From the NCBI RefSeq assembly GCF_000422465.1, contig NZ_KE383843.1, positions 186,001 through 250,000 of the forward strand: a stretch of 64,000 nucleotides of DNA, in the 5' to 3' direction. Source of the stretch: Paenibacillus harenae DSM 16969 (GTDB lineage Bacteria; Bacillota; Bacilli; Paenibacillales; Paenibacillaceae). Positions 6,887 to 16,566 of the stretch are shown in pieces; the first letter of the stretch is position 1, and every line of letters starts with the position of its first letter. The notes beneath the pieces are model-generated. The model was not told the origin of the DNA. It did no database searches and worked only from the letters and a program-made list of their open reading frames with translations. The position numbers were made by a program, and so were the translations under genes.

Positions 6887-8194
6887 TTACCGCAACAAAA
6901 AATCGTCCCAAATATTCTGAAATTCCTCGAACAGCTTCTCTTTACCGATTTGCTTGCCGATGTAAGCCTGAACTTGAATCGCCATCTGTGAAGTGTTCGC
7001 TTCATAGCCGGGGAACCGCTGCCACATCCAAGGGAGGATTTTCCCTTCCTTTGTATACTTGATAATATCCGCCGCCAAAGGGCCGAGTTGCTCTTCGCTG
7101 GCCGGAATGTTCTTGAAAGCGGGAATCAATTTTGCTTCTTCGACGATAAACTTTGTGCCGGCATCCGAGGTCACCAACCAATTTAGAAATGCTTCGGCTT
7201 CTTCCTTCACTTGGGAGTTCTTGCTTACAACCCAGTAGTTCGCTACGCCAACCTGAAGTTTATCCATCGAGGAGGCATCATCGTTTATCGGCATCGGCAA
7301 GAAGCCGATCGGCATTTTCGGATTGATTCGTTCGATTTGCAGCTGCGTCCATATACCCTGTTGCATCATAGCCGCCTTCCCTTGCGCGAAGTTCGTTACC
7401 TGCGTGTTGTAGTCCGTTTGAAGCGAATTTTGCTGCCCATATTCGACTGTCAAATCGACCAGCTTCAGCCATTGCTCAAACGTCTCGTTACCGATTAGCT
7501 TTAGCTTGCCTTTCTTCACACTTTCGACAAAGGCAACCGGATCAAACTGATGGGAAAAGGCGACGTTCAACAAATGATTACCTACGACCCACCATTCCCC
7601 GTAGCCATTCTCGAAGGGCTGGATGCCTGCCGCTTGGAGCTTCTCGGCCGCTTCCCGCAGCTGCGTCAACGTTTTCGGGGGACCGGTTATGCCGGCTTGG
7701 CTGAACAGAGCCTTATTGTAGATAAAGCCCCAGCCTTCCATCGCAAGCGGCATACCGTAGATTTTTTTGTCTTTAGTAATCGCTGGTTTCGCAAACTCGA
7801 CAATATCGTCGACCCATGGCTGATCGGACAGATCTTCAAGGTGTTCCTCCCAGAGATCCAAATCGCTGTACCCAGCAACAAAGAAAATATCTGGTTTGTC
7901 GCCGGAATTAAATCTCGTCTTTAGCCCCGCGCTGTAGTCGCAGCCGCCGCCGCACGTATCGACTTCGATTTTCACGCCGGTTTCCTTCTCGAACTCCCCG
8001 ATAAGCGTGTTCAGTTGTTCGGCCATTTCCACTTTAAAATTGTAAAGCTTCACGGTTTTCCCTGTCATGCCGGCAGTCGAATTTCCATCTTCATTTTCAT
8101 TCGCCGTACTTTCCTCGTTATTTACGCATCCTGCTGCTATCAGAGCGATCATGAGCAGAATGGCCACGATGTTCCGCAACTTGCGTTTTATCAT
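6887..8194 (-). CDS. ABC transporter carbohydrate-binding lipoprotein (first cluster, second copy)
   Basis: The start is taken at codon 24 of the longest frame, where GAAGGAG precedes ATG and a lipoprotein signal begins; the lipobox LIAAGC gives the lipidated cysteine about residue 22. The remainder is a family 1 extracellular solute-binding protein of the CUT1 class, with the typical mature start VKLYNFKVEMAEQLNTLI and a PMAMEGWG-like segment. It would catch an oligosaccharide at the cell surface and deliver it to the permeases at 9435-11169. It is the last gene of the cluster, after the GH172 enzyme, and is the second binding protein there; the two may differ in ligand. The ATPase is absent, as is usual for CUT1 systems sharing MsmX. 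Confidence 0.88.
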   Translation of the reverse strand: MIKRKLRNIVAILLMIALIAAGCVNNEESTANENEDGNSTAGMTGKTVKLYNFKVEMAEQLNTLIGEFEKETGVKIEVDTCGGGCDYSAGLKTRFNSGDKPDIFFVAGYSDLDLWEEHLEDLSDQPWVDDIVEFAKPAITKDKKIYGMPLAMEGWGFIYNKALFSQAGITGPPKTLTQLREAAEKLQAAGIQPFENGYGEWWVVGNHLLNVAFSHQFDPVAFVESVKKGKLKLIGNETFEQWLKLVDLTVEYGQQNSLQTDYNTQVTNFAQGKAAMMQQGIWTQLQIERINPKMPIGFLPMPINDDASSMDKLQVGVANYWVVSKNSQVKEEAEAFLNWLVTSDAGTKFIVEEAKLIPAFKNIPASEEQLGPLAADIIKYTKEGKILPWMWQRFPGYEANTSQMAIQVQAYIGKQIGKEKLFEEFQNIWDDFLLR

Positions 8195-8303
8195 ATGTCG
8201 CGTTTTTCTCCTTCGTCCATTAAAATGTACATCCATGATACCAAAATGAAGGGCATGCCGCATGATATGCAGCCTACCCCCGAAATAAATTCTATATGTG
8301 ATA

Positions 8304-9413
8304 TTATCTTGGCCATCTTTCTTCTTTGCCCATCAAGGGCTCGAATGGATTATGCGGTTCGGATTGGTACCAATACGCGACCGAAGCGACATCGTCCTGT
8401 CGTTCGAATAGCCCCTTCTTGTAAACTCCGATTTGTTGAATCGTAACCTTGATATCATCGTTAAACCGGATCGGATCGAGAATATGCCAACGATAAAAGC
8501 CTCTCATCGGCGGGACATCGTCATTGTGATATAAATTATGGACGACCTCGTCATGATTGGAATAATACGGATAGCCCATAAACGGCGTACAATAGGTATT
8601 CTCTACCGTTTTCCCGTCCTTCTGCGTCGCAAAGCTCCAAGCGCCGCCGAAATAGTCTTCGGTGCCGGTGCCGCAGATGGTAGGATAGTCTTTATCGCCG
8701 TCAATGTACATCTTGATTTCGCCTTCACCCCACCAATATCTCTCCAACGTGGTCAGCGCCATGTAGGTGCCTACGTATTGCCCTTTTCCCTGGACATTAT
8801 CCAATATCACGTAGTCCTCTTGTTTGCTCGTAATCCGTTGCCGCTTCCATTGTGCGTGGAAATAGGCCGTGTTGTCCGGCAGCTCGTCATGCAAACAATA
8901 ATCGACCTGATAGAAGAGTGCCGGAATCGGCGCCTCATGCTGGTTCTCGATCGTAATTTTCGCTTTCTTCCGGAAAGGCATCGGGAAATAGCTGTTGAAG
9001 CCTCTCGTCGGATTTACGACGATCGGCATCGAGTTTACGGTGCAGCCTCTCGAGAATCCGTTGCAAAAGAAGTCGCCGAGCGGGCTTTCCACGGAAGGAA
9101 CCGTTTCGTCGTCCCAATACATGCGAAGAACAAGATCTCGAAGAACATTAGTATCCTTGTCGGTTTGGTCCGTAACCGTAATCCAAATATGTTCGATGAT
9201 TCCCGGGCCGGCCATTTCGGCCAGCGTGACGATCGTTCCAGGCTGTACATCCCGGATGCACGGTGAGCCTTTGCGGGAAGGCCCCAAATGGCTTGCCACT
9301 TTCCCTCCCGCGCCTTTCTCGCCATTCGGATTTTCTGCGTTGATGGCACGGCTCCTGCCGCTTTTAATCAAGGGGAGAGACGAGAGCCCTCCGATAAATG
9401 GGTTATCAAACAT
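8304..9413 (-). CDS. DUF2961 / glycoside hydrolase family 172 enzyme
   Basis: The 369-residue protein has DUF2961 features throughout: an N-terminal SRAINAENPNGEKGAGG segment, a central MYWDDETVPSVESPLGDFF segment and CGTGTEDYFGGAW. This family is now classed as GH172, whose characterised members act on alpha-D-fructofuranosides (difructose dianhydride) and D-arabinofuranosides. It has no signal peptide, so it would work in the cytoplasm on an imported sugar. It sits between the MalG-type permease and the second binding protein, about 20 bases from the permease. The context suggests that the importer carries a fructofuranose- or D-arabinofuranose-containing saccharide, which is an inference from the family. 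Confidence 0.85.
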   Translation of the reverse strand: MFDNPFIGGLSSLPLIKSGRSRAINAENPNGEKGAGGKVASHLGPSRKGSPCIRDVQPGTIVTLAEMAGPGIIEHIWITVTDQTDKDTNVLRDLVLRMYWDDETVPSVESPLGDFFCNGFSRGCTVNSMPIVVNPTRGFNSYFPMPFRKKAKITIENQHEAPIPALFYQVDYCLHDELPDNTAYFHAQWKRQRITSKQEDYVILDNVQGKGQYVGTYMALTTLERYWWGEGEIKMYIDGDKDYPTICGTGTEDYFGGAWSFATQKDGKTVENTYCTPFMGYPYYSNHDEVVHNLYHNDDVPPMRGFYRWHILDPIRFNDDIKVTIQQIGVYKKGLFERQDDVASVAYWYQSEPHNPFEPLMGKEERWPR

Positions 9414-9434
9414 GTTATTATTCTCCTCTCATTA

Positions 9435-10280
9435 TTATCCTTTTACGCCGCCTGCCATAATGCCTTCCATGATCTGTCTTTGGAATATCCCGACGAAAAT
9501 AATAATCGGCAAGATAATAATCCAACCCATTGAGCTGACTAAATCCCACGGTACGGCATACATATTATCCCTTAAGGGCAGCTGTGTGATGGCGGTAGAT
9601 AGAACCGAAATTCCGTTCGAATAAAATAAAGGCGTAAAGAAGTTGTTTAAACAAGTGATGAAGTTCACTATACAGACTGTAGCGATCGCAGGCCTCAGAA
9701 GAGGCAATGTCACATAAAACATCGACTGGAGAAATCCGCAGCCATCAATCGAAGCCGATTCTTCGATTGAAACCGGTATATCGCTAAGAAAGTTTTGAAG
9801 AATAAGGATGGTGAACGGAATAATGCCGCTGATGTACAGGATAATTAAACCCGTGTACGTATCGAATAAATGAACTTGCCGCAAAAAATCGTACAACGGG
9901 CGCGCCGTCACCACGTCGGGAATCAACATGGAGCCTAGCAGAAAGGCAACCGCCAGCGATAAACCTTTATTTTTGAACCGGGCAAAACTAAATGCCGCCA
10001 TAACGGACAGGATCATGCCGATGGTAATCGATAAGCCAACAATAATAATGGTGTCCCTCGATTTTTCCAGCAAACCGACATTTTCGATCAGGTAAGAATA
10101 GCTTTCCAGCGTGGGATTAACCGGCCAATATTTAATCGGTTTCGAAAACAATTCCCCCGATGGCGTGATGGAAGAAACGAAGATCCACCACAACGGGAAA
10201 AGGATGAGGAAAGCGACAACGATCGCTAAGGTCCACATCAAGCATCGCAGTAGGATGCGCTTAGATCCGTTCGAAAACAT
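9435..10280 (-). CDS. ABC transporter permease, MalG type (first cluster)
   Basis: The 281-residue protein has six predicted membrane segments and the inner-membrane permease signature EESASIDGCGFLQSMFYVTLPLLRP, the EAA loop contacting the ATPase. Its N-terminal MWTLAIVVAFLILFPLWWI and C-terminal GGVKG are typical of CarD/MalG-type CUT1 subunits. It pairs with the permease encoded 14 bases upstream. Confidence 0.92.
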   Translation of the reverse strand: MFSNGSKRILLRCLMWTLAIVVAFLILFPLWWIFVSSITPSGELFSKPIKYWPVNPTLESYSYLIENVGLLEKSRDTIIIVGLSITIGMILSVMAAFSFARFKNKGLSLAVAFLLGSMLIPDVVTARPLYDFLRQVHLFDTYTGLIILYISGIIPFTILILQNFLSDIPVSIEESASIDGCGFLQSMFYVTLPLLRPAIATVCIVNFITCLNNFFTPLFYSNGISVLSTAITQLPLRDNMYAVPWDLVSSMGWIIILPIIIFVGIFQRQIMEGIMAGGVKG

Positions 10281-10293
10281 ACGTGATCGCTCC

Positions 10294-11169
10294 TTAATAA
10301 TCTACACGTTTTGCCGCGCGCATACTGAGTGCGCTTAATAGCGCCATGACCAAGAAGAGTACGACAGCGATGGAGGAGGCATACCCGGTATTCAGATTCG
10401 TAAAGGCTTCCGTCGTAATGCGATAGGCAATTAATGCGGTGCTTTCGCCGGGTCCCCCGCTTGTCATCGCGTAGACAACGTCAAACGAGGTGATTCTCCA
10501 CATCGTAAAAAATATGCTTAGCACCAAAATATTTTTCGAAATTAGAGGTAACGTTATCGTGAAAAACGATCGGATCGCCCCTGCGCCATCGATTTTGGCC
10601 GCTTCATACATATCGGAGGAGACAAACTGAAGGCCGGCAAGAATAAGGATCGCAAAAAAGGGCAGGTCTTTCCATAAATCTACCGCGATAACCGCATTGC
10701 TGGCCGTTGTCGCATGGATGAGCCAATCTAATTTGAAAGACGGGTTAAACCAACGGATAAAATCGTTTACCAAGCCGTATTCGTTATTGAAAGCCCACTT
10801 CGAAGCCATTGCAATGACCACCATCGGCATCGCCCAAGGGAGCAACACGATCGTTCGAAGCACTTTTTGACCGGCAAATTTCATATTTAAGATGAGTGCC
10901 AGCGCGATGCCAAGCACGATGTGCCCGATCATGGATCCGACAACGAAAATGGCCGTAAAGTTAATGGATGTGATCATTTTCGAATCTTGGAATATATTCA
11001 GATAGTTTTGAAACCCGACAAACTCGTTAATTCCCCGCAGCAATTTCACATCGTATAAACTAATACGAAATGTTTCGATAATCGGATAGATCGTTGTAAA
11101 AACTCGGATTAATAACGCAGGCAGAACAAGGATCCACGCGATGGTGAGATATTTTTTGTTTTCATACAT
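10294..11169 (-). CDS. ABC transporter permease, MalF type (first cluster)
   Basis: The 291-residue integral membrane protein has about six membrane segments and an EAA loop reading YEAAKIDGAGAIRSFFTITL. It has the TSGGPGESTALIAY segment common to MalF/UgpA-type CUT1 permeases. It lies downstream of the first binding protein, separated by a hairpin at 11221-11267, and directly before the MalG-type partner. Confidence 0.92.
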   Translation of the reverse strand: MYENKKYLTIAWILVLPALLIRVFTTIYPIIETFRISLYDVKLLRGINEFVGFQNYLNIFQDSKMITSINFTAIFVVGSMIGHIVLGIALALILNMKFAGQKVLRTIVLLPWAMPMVVIAMASKWAFNNEYGLVNDFIRWFNPSFKLDWLIHATTASNAVIAVDLWKDLPFFAILILAGLQFVSSDMYEAAKIDGAGAIRSFFTITLPLISKNILVLSIFFTMWRITSFDVVYAMTSGGPGESTALIAYRITTEAFTNLNTGYASSIAVVLFLVMALLSALSMRAAKRVDY

Positions 11170-11220
11170 GTTAACGCGCCTTTCTTGTCGTTAAGATAAA
11201 ATCGTTTCGCTTAGAGCCTA

Positions 11221-11267
11221 AACAGTATAAGCAAGCAAGAGCAAAGGCCTGCTTTGCTTATACTGTT
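11221..11267 (-). promoter_or_regulatory. Intercistronic stem-loop between binding protein and permease genes
   Basis: AACAGTATAAGC and GCTTATACTGTT form a long stem, extendable to about 17 pairs with one bulge. It lies between the stop of the binding-protein gene and the permease start. Such hairpins commonly protect the 3' end of the upstream mRNA or partly terminate, so the binding protein is made in excess. Confidence 0.65.
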
Positions 11268-11308
11268 TATAACTTCATTACATTGCGTTGATTACAAATG
11301 ATTTCCCC

Positions 11309-12583
11309 TTATTTATACTTCTCGACTGCCTCCTGGGCCTTTGTACAGAACTCGTCCAGCGTGATTTGATCCTGAATATAATTTTGGAAGAGGGTTCCCA
11401 TTTCAGAAATAAACTCCATGGTTTGCGGAAGCATTGGACGACCATGAATTTCGTTAGTCGCTTGAATTTCCGTATAAATATCTTTAACATCGCCGCTAAC
11501 CGCTTCATTACTTGCAACGTCAGCCCTCGCAGGGTATCTTCCGAAGTTTTTCCATCCACTGAGCTCGCCTTCTTCGCCCGCCGCGTACTTCAGGAACTTG
11601 ATTGCGGCTTCCTTATTTTTCGAAGACGAATTCAGGACATAACTCCAGGAGTCCGTGAAAATGCTTCTTTTTGCAAACCTCGGCATATTGATCATATGGA
11701 TTTGGTCCATGCCGTAACGGTTTGCTTCCTTATAATCGTTGCCGGTTCCCCACATAAAGACCATCGCGTATTTGCCGTCGATAAATTTTTGGTTCATTTG
11801 CTCGTATTTATCAGCAATCTGGTCGACAGGTGTTACCTTCCAGGTATTGGCCATATCGTACATGAACTTTATTGCCTTGCGGCTGCCTTCATTGGTCCAG
11901 TCAAAATAATTTCCTCCAAAAAGGTTTACAAAGGTCGCAATTTCGTTAAACACATATGTCTTTTCCCAAGAACCGCCATAGCCGAACTGACCGTCCTTTG
12001 TAGATGCTTTCATAAAGTTGACGAAATCTTCTTCGGTCTCGATCGACTTCATACCGGCTGCATCCAACTTCTTCTGATCCACCCAAAGTCCAAGATAACC
12101 CGAGTAGCTCGGCACGCCGATAATGTCGCCTTTGTCCGAGGTCAACATATCCTCCATATAACCCTGCGGAAACTGTTCTATTATATCGCCAGTTAATACC
12201 GTATCTTGTAACGGATCTAGCCAACCGGCGTTTTTAAAGGAAGTTGCCATTTCATCGTTAACTTCCAGAATATCGACGGAGCTGTCCCTAGAGGAGAGGA
12301 TCGTCGAAATTTTTTGCTGGCGGGTATCCGAGTCGGTAGGGGCTGCTACCCATTTAATTTTGACGCCGCTCTTTTCCTGCGCCTCATTCAACCATGCTTC
12401 AAAATTCGGATTCGTGGACTGAATGGTATAGAGTGTAATCTCGTCTTTCCCGCCGGAAGCGGAATTCGTAGAGCTGGAATCGGGAGCCGCATTGTTCGAA
12501 CCCGAATTTGCGCCTGAGCATCCTGAAAGCAATACGGTAAGCGCTGTGACTACTGCGAAAATTGAAGTCTTTGTCTTTTTCAT
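11309..12583 (-). CDS. ABC transporter carbohydrate-binding lipoprotein (first cluster, first copy)
   Basis: The 424-residue protein starts with a short lipoprotein signal whose lipobox LLSGC places the lipidated cysteine near residue 22. A Ser/Asn/Gly-rich linker follows, then a family 1 solute-binding fold with DEITLYTIQSTNPNFEAWL at its start. It is the first gene of the importer cluster and lies divergent to the YesM/YesN pair at 12743, which probably controls it. It delivers sugar to the permeases downstream. Confidence 0.9.
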   Translation of the reverse strand: MKKTKTSIFAVVTALTVLLSGCSGANSGSNNAAPDSSSTNSASGGKDEITLYTIQSTNPNFEAWLNEAQEKSGVKIKWVAAPTDSDTRQQKISTILSSRDSSVDILEVNDEMATSFKNAGWLDPLQDTVLTGDIIEQFPQGYMEDMLTSDKGDIIGVPSYSGYLGLWVDQKKLDAAGMKSIETEEDFVNFMKASTKDGQFGYGGSWEKTYVFNEIATFVNLFGGNYFDWTNEGSRKAIKFMYDMANTWKVTPVDQIADKYEQMNQKFIDGKYAMVFMWGTGNDYKEANRYGMDQIHMINMPRFAKRSIFTDSWSYVLNSSSKNKEAAIKFLKYAAGEEGELSGWKNFGRYPARADVASNEAVSGDVKDIYTEIQATNEIHGRPMLPQTMEFISEMGTLFQNYIQDQITLDEFCTKAQEAVEKYK

Positions 12584-12742
12584 GTTAACCCTCCTTTGTT
12601 TGATAGGGTTAGTATACTTGCAGCCTAACGTTTAAAAGACAACCGCAATTGAACAAAAATGTGGAAGATATTGAACTTGGAATTACGCGGTGGCGGTGGT
12701 AAACTTGAAACCAATTATGGAACGAGGGGGATAGGAACCGAA

Positions 12743-14542
12743 ATGAATGTCCGCAACAGCATACGAAACAAGCTAATTGTATTCCTGCTGATCGCCATTA
12801 TCCTGCCCATTTCCGCTTCCATTTTTATTTCTTATTTCTATACTAAGCATTCTCTTAAAGTAGAAGCTATTCGCGAAAACTCGAACACACTGCATCAAGG
12901 AACAGTGAGCATGATCAATCAACTAAATCAGATCAACAACATTTCCCTGTACGTCTACAACAATATCCAAGAGGCCAACAGCTTATACGGTATTTTGCTC
13001 AGGGGGCGAAGCGATTTCATTGTCGAAAATCAACTGTATTCGGGGCTTCATTCGATCGAACAATCCGCGAAGGATATCCAGCAGGTTTATTTGTATTCCG
13101 AATGGGCCAATAAATCGTATTTGCTGATAGACGGCTATTTGAAACGCGAACTGGGGCGCGTCGGGCTCGAGGGCCACTACATCCAGCCTAGCGGCAAGAT
13201 CAACCCTTATTTCGAGCCTCCCCATCCCTCCCACAATTACGGGATGGAAGAGTTTCCTTATAGCCCCTCCAATACGGTACTCACGATTCATCGCCCCGTG
13301 TACCGGGCTCCGCTCAAAGAGCGAATCGGGATCCTCTCGATCGACTTTAAGCTGGATGGATTTCGCAGCATCAGCAATATGCTGTACGATAAAGGGAATG
13401 AAAACATTTATCTGCTCGACGATAATGGAACAGCCATCTATGCCTCCGAGGAGAACCTTGTCGGTCAATCGCCGAAGTACGCATGGCTGGAGCGAGCTTT
13501 CCTACAATCTGCCCCGTCCGGCCACTTCGAGTGGAAAGAGACGGGGGTAAATGGGATCGTACTCTATGAAAAATTCAAACTGATGGGCCGGAATTGGATC
13601 ATCGTGAAGCAAATCCCAAACGAATACATTTATGAGAATGCCTCTCTCGTACTTCAGTTTAATATGCTTGTTCTGGTTACGTTTCTCTCTATCGCGATTG
13701 CTGCAACCCTATATGTGTCCGTAAAGCTCACGGCGCCCATTAAGAAGCTGACGGAATCGATCAAAAAGACCAAATTAGGAAGAATTCAGCTAGAGGTCGA
13801 TTCAGACCGCAGCGATGAAGTTGGTTTGCTTGGAAACGCCATCAAAAATATGGTCGACATGATTAACAATCTTGTCATGAAGGAGCTTCGACTCGAGCTT
13901 GCGAATAAGGACAATCAATTGAAAGCGCTGCAGGCGCAAATCAACCCGCATTTCATTTACAATACGCTTCAATCGATCGGTTCCATCGCCTTGCATAATA
14001 AAGTTCCTAAGATTTATGAAATGATTGCTTCGCTTGGACTGATGATGCGTTACAACATGAAAACCGAAGAGACGATCGTTCCGCTTTCCAAAGAACTCGC
14101 ACACATGAATGCTTATTTGGAGCTGCAGAAGCAGCGATTCAAAGAACGTCTTCACTTCCGGATTGAAACCGACGAATCCATACTTGACATTCAGGTACCG
14201 AAGATGATTTTACAGCCCATCGTGGAAAATTGCTTTAAGCACGGATTCACATCGAACATGAAAGCGTTCGAAATCACAATCGCTGTCCAGACTGCGGATG
14301 ACATGCTCCGAATCCGCATTGTGGATAACGGCACGGGCGCTACCGAGGAGCGCCTCCAACTGTTGAAGCGACAGATCGAACGGGAAGCATCCGACACCGC
14401 CACAGAAGGCTCCATCGGTCTCATCAATGTCGTATCCCGTCTTCGTTTGTATTTCGATGCCGAAGTGCGCGTTTCTATAACGAATCTTGAGCCTTCAGGC
14501 TTCTCGGTCATGATCGACATCCCTGTTCGAAAGGAGGCGTAA
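12743..14542 (+). CDS. YesM-type sensor histidine kinase (first cluster)
   Basis: The start is codon 29 of the longest frame, where GAGGGGGA precedes ATG and the membrane anchor begins. Domains in order: membrane helix (about 15-37 from this start), extracellular sensor region of about 250 residues, second membrane helix (about 295-315), HAMP (VKLTAPIKKLTESIKKTKLG), the histidine phosphorylation motif of the LytS/YesM class (QINPHFIYNT) and an ATPase domain with IVENCFKHGF and IVDNGTGA. It probably senses extracellular sugar together with the binding protein and phosphorylates the regulator encoded eight bases downstream. It is divergent from the importer genes. Confidence 0.92.
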   Translation: MNVRNSIRNKLIVFLLIAIILPISASIFISYFYTKHSLKVEAIRENSNTLHQGTVSMINQLNQINNISLYVYNNIQEANSLYGILLRGRSDFIVENQLYSGLHSIEQSAKDIQQVYLYSEWANKSYLLIDGYLKRELGRVGLEGHYIQPSGKINPYFEPPHPSHNYGMEEFPYSPSNTVLTIHRPVYRAPLKERIGILSIDFKLDGFRSISNMLYDKGNENIYLLDDNGTAIYASEENLVGQSPKYAWLERAFLQSAPSGHFEWKETGVNGIVLYEKFKLMGRNWIIVKQIPNEYIYENASLVLQFNMLVLVTFLSIAIAATLYVSVKLTAPIKKLTESIKKTKLGRIQLEVDSDRSDEVGLLGNAIKNMVDMINNLVMKELRLELANKDNQLKALQAQINPHFIYNTLQSIGSIALHNKVPKIYEMIASLGLMMRYNMKTEETIVPLSKELAHMNAYLELQKQRFKERLHFRIETDESILDIQVPKMILQPIVENCFKHGFTSNMKAFEITIAVQTADDMLRIRIVDNGTGATEERLQLLKRQIEREASDTATEGSIGLINVVSRLRLYFDAEVRVSITNLEPSGFSVMIDIPVRKEA

Positions 14543-14549
14543 ATCTCAT

Positions 14550-16157
14550 ATGAAAGTGTTAATCGTGGATGATGAAGAAGATGTGAGAGATTCGATTCGG
14601 CTGCTCGTAGACTGGGACGAGTTTCAAATCACGACCATATTGGAAGCTTCGGAGGGTTCATCGGCAATGGCCTTGATCCAGAGCGAAAAGCCGGAAATTA
14701 TATTTACCGACATGAAAATGCCGAATGTCGACGGTATGGAGCTTTTGCAGTGGATAGAGACCGAAGCCCCTACAACCAAAACGATCGTCATCAGCGGTTA
14801 TGACGATTATACGTACATTCGCAAAACGATGAAGCACGGTGGTCTCGATTATTTGCTGAAGCCGATCAACCGCGGCGAGCTGCTCGAATCGCTTCGAAAT
14901 GCCGTGAATTCCTGGCATCAAGAGGAGAAGGAGCGCCGGCTCGATATTAAGAAAAACGTGGAGATCAACCAAACGAAGAATATATATTGGGATAAGGTTC
15001 TGTCAAAAGTCGTTTCCCAGCCGGGTTACTATCGTACCGTCGAAGGCGAACTGGGCGAAGATTTCGGCTGGTCAACCATTCGCGAGTGTCAACTTGTGAT
15101 GCTGCTAACCGATCCCTTGCCGCGGATCATTTTGCAGAAATTCGGTAAGAACCTCGACTTGCTCTATTTTTTGATAACCAATATTTGCAACGAAATTATC
15201 GGCACCCGAAGGAACGGTTACGCCTTTAAGCATACGGATCCGAACTACGGCATCATCCTGCTTATTATGGGCGACAACTCCGGGCTTTCCAGAAAGCTGA
15301 ACGAGATGAATGACGCGTTTCTTCGCATTCTCGGCGCGCGGTTTTATTTTGCATGCAGCACGAACGAAGCTTTCCCAGACAAAATCCACATCGGATTCGA
15401 GAAGGCTTTGCATACGGCTCGTTCGATTTCATTCTTGCAAGGAAACGCCTGGGTATACCGCTATTCCGATGTCAATCGCTCAGAGGAGAAGCGGGTTGAA
15501 CTTGCTGATTACAGCGATCGGATTTCGATAGCCGTCCACAGCGGCGACCTTCGCCAGATCGAAGCCTCCATCGCCAAGTGGATGCAGGCTGTCAGCCAGC
15601 TGCAAGTCGTAACTTGGGATCATCTGAAATATTGGCGGTATGAATTCGAACTGCTGCGGAACCACCTGCTGAAATACAAGGATTTCCCTGTCCACGATCG
15701 CGTCGGCCAAACGCCCCATGGACTGTTTCCGATTGACCAAAACGGAAGACTTTCCCTGGAGGAATGGCAGAATGAATGGACAGAAGAATTTGGACGTATT
15801 GCGGGTATTTTGAAGAATTCGCAGAACAAGGAACACAATGTCATCTATCTAGTGAAGCAGTTTATCGATACCAATTACAAGAAAAATTTGTCGCTGCAAG
15901 ACTTTTCAAGTCGATTTTTCATTAGCCGCGAGTATGTCTCGCGCAGATTTAAACAAGAATTCGGCATGAATATCTCCGAGTATATGGAGAAGGTTAGAAT
16001 CGATAATGCCAAAATTTTGTTATCGAACGAGAAGTATTCGATCGCGACAATCGCGGAAATGGTCGGCTACCAGGATGGCAGGTATTTCAGCAAAATATTC
16101 GGCAAGCTGACAGGCAAGACGCCGAGGGAGTATCGAAGAAAGAATGGCCTTGAATAA
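14550..16157 (+). CDS. YesN-type response regulator with AraC DNA-binding domain (first cluster)
   Basis: The N-terminal receiver domain has acidic residues DDEED and the phospho-acceptor Asp in IIFTDMKMPNVDG, with Lys in LLKPI. A long middle region is followed by two AraC-type helix-turn-helix motifs in the last 100 residues (NLSLQDFSSRFFISREYVSR, then IATIAEMVGYQDGRYFSKIF). It is preceded by GGAGG and follows the kinase with a gap of seven bases. It probably activates the divergent importer operon. Confidence 0.93.
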   Translation: MKVLIVDDEEDVRDSIRLLVDWDEFQITTILEASEGSSAMALIQSEKPEIIFTDMKMPNVDGMELLQWIETEAPTTKTIVISGYDDYTYIRKTMKHGGLDYLLKPINRGELLESLRNAVNSWHQEEKERRLDIKKNVEINQTKNIYWDKVLSKVVSQPGYYRTVEGELGEDFGWSTIRECQLVMLLTDPLPRIILQKFGKNLDLLYFLITNICNEIIGTRRNGYAFKHTDPNYGIILLIMGDNSGLSRKLNEMNDAFLRILGARFYFACSTNEAFPDKIHIGFEKALHTARSISFLQGNAWVYRYSDVNRSEEKRVELADYSDRISIAVHSGDLRQIEASIAKWMQAVSQLQVVTWDHLKYWRYEFELLRNHLLKYKDFPVHDRVGQTPHGLFPIDQNGRLSLEEWQNEWTEEFGRIAGILKNSQNKEHNVIYLVKQFIDTNYKKNLSLQDFSSRFFISREYVSRRFKQEFGMNISEYMEKVRIDNAKILLSNEKYSIATIAEMVGYQDGRYFSKIFGKLTGKTPREYRRKNGLE

Positions 16158-16303
16158 ATGAAAGCCGCTCAAACGAAACAACTTGCCCTTCTTGCCAATA
16201 ATATATGAGCAACGTTAATACGAGTTCGTTCCCGGGGATCGAACGTTTCTCTCCGTGGGACTTGGATCCCCGAGAACTACAACGAGTTTACCCATCATCG
16301 TCC

Positions 16304-16490
16304 TCAGCATTGAATAATTGGGTAAATCTTTTTATGTTGAGGAATAAGGAATGGTGCCAATTTTATTCGACCACGATCGTTCATGCTTTATGTCCTCCTA
16401 CCCCTTCGGTCAATTGCCGTTCCCCCATCGGTTTGGCAGCAGGCCCATACAACTGACGCGGATCCGTACTACTTTCGTTTTCATCTGATT
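16304..16490 (-). pseudogene. Possible YolD-like remnant with upstream fragment
   Basis: A 26-codon frame (16304-16384) starts MNDRGRIKLAPFL after a strong GGAGG site, and its ATG overlaps the TGA of an upstream fragment of about 35 codons ending GVGGHKA. The start resembles YolD-like proteins, which often follow Y-family DNA polymerase genes. Both pieces are short and damaged, so the call is tentative. Confidence 0.25.
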
Positions 16491-16502
16491 AGAAATTCAT
16501 AT

Positions 16503-16526
16503 TTTTTTGATATACACTTTTGGAAT
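16503..16526 (+). repeat. Direct repeat, downstream copy flanking the AhpD-like gene
   Basis: A 24-bp sequence containing TATACACTTTTGGAAT; 22 of 24 bases match the copy at 17369-17392 in the same orientation. Confidence 0.6.
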
Positions 16527-16566
16527 CTATTCCACTCTTCAAAAATTTAATTAAATTCGAATTATA

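Noticed and set aside
8538-9266. Plus-strand open frame of 242 codons opposite the GH172 gene
   Set aside because: The composition follows the antisense of the real gene and no motif is present.
11288-12196. Plus-strand open frame of 302 codons opposite the binding-protein gene
   Set aside because: Antisense shadow of a clear lipoprotein gene.
16205-16456. Plus-strand frame of 83 codons
   Set aside because: Low-complexity protein text, no ribosome site, and opposite a better though tentative YolD-like remnant.
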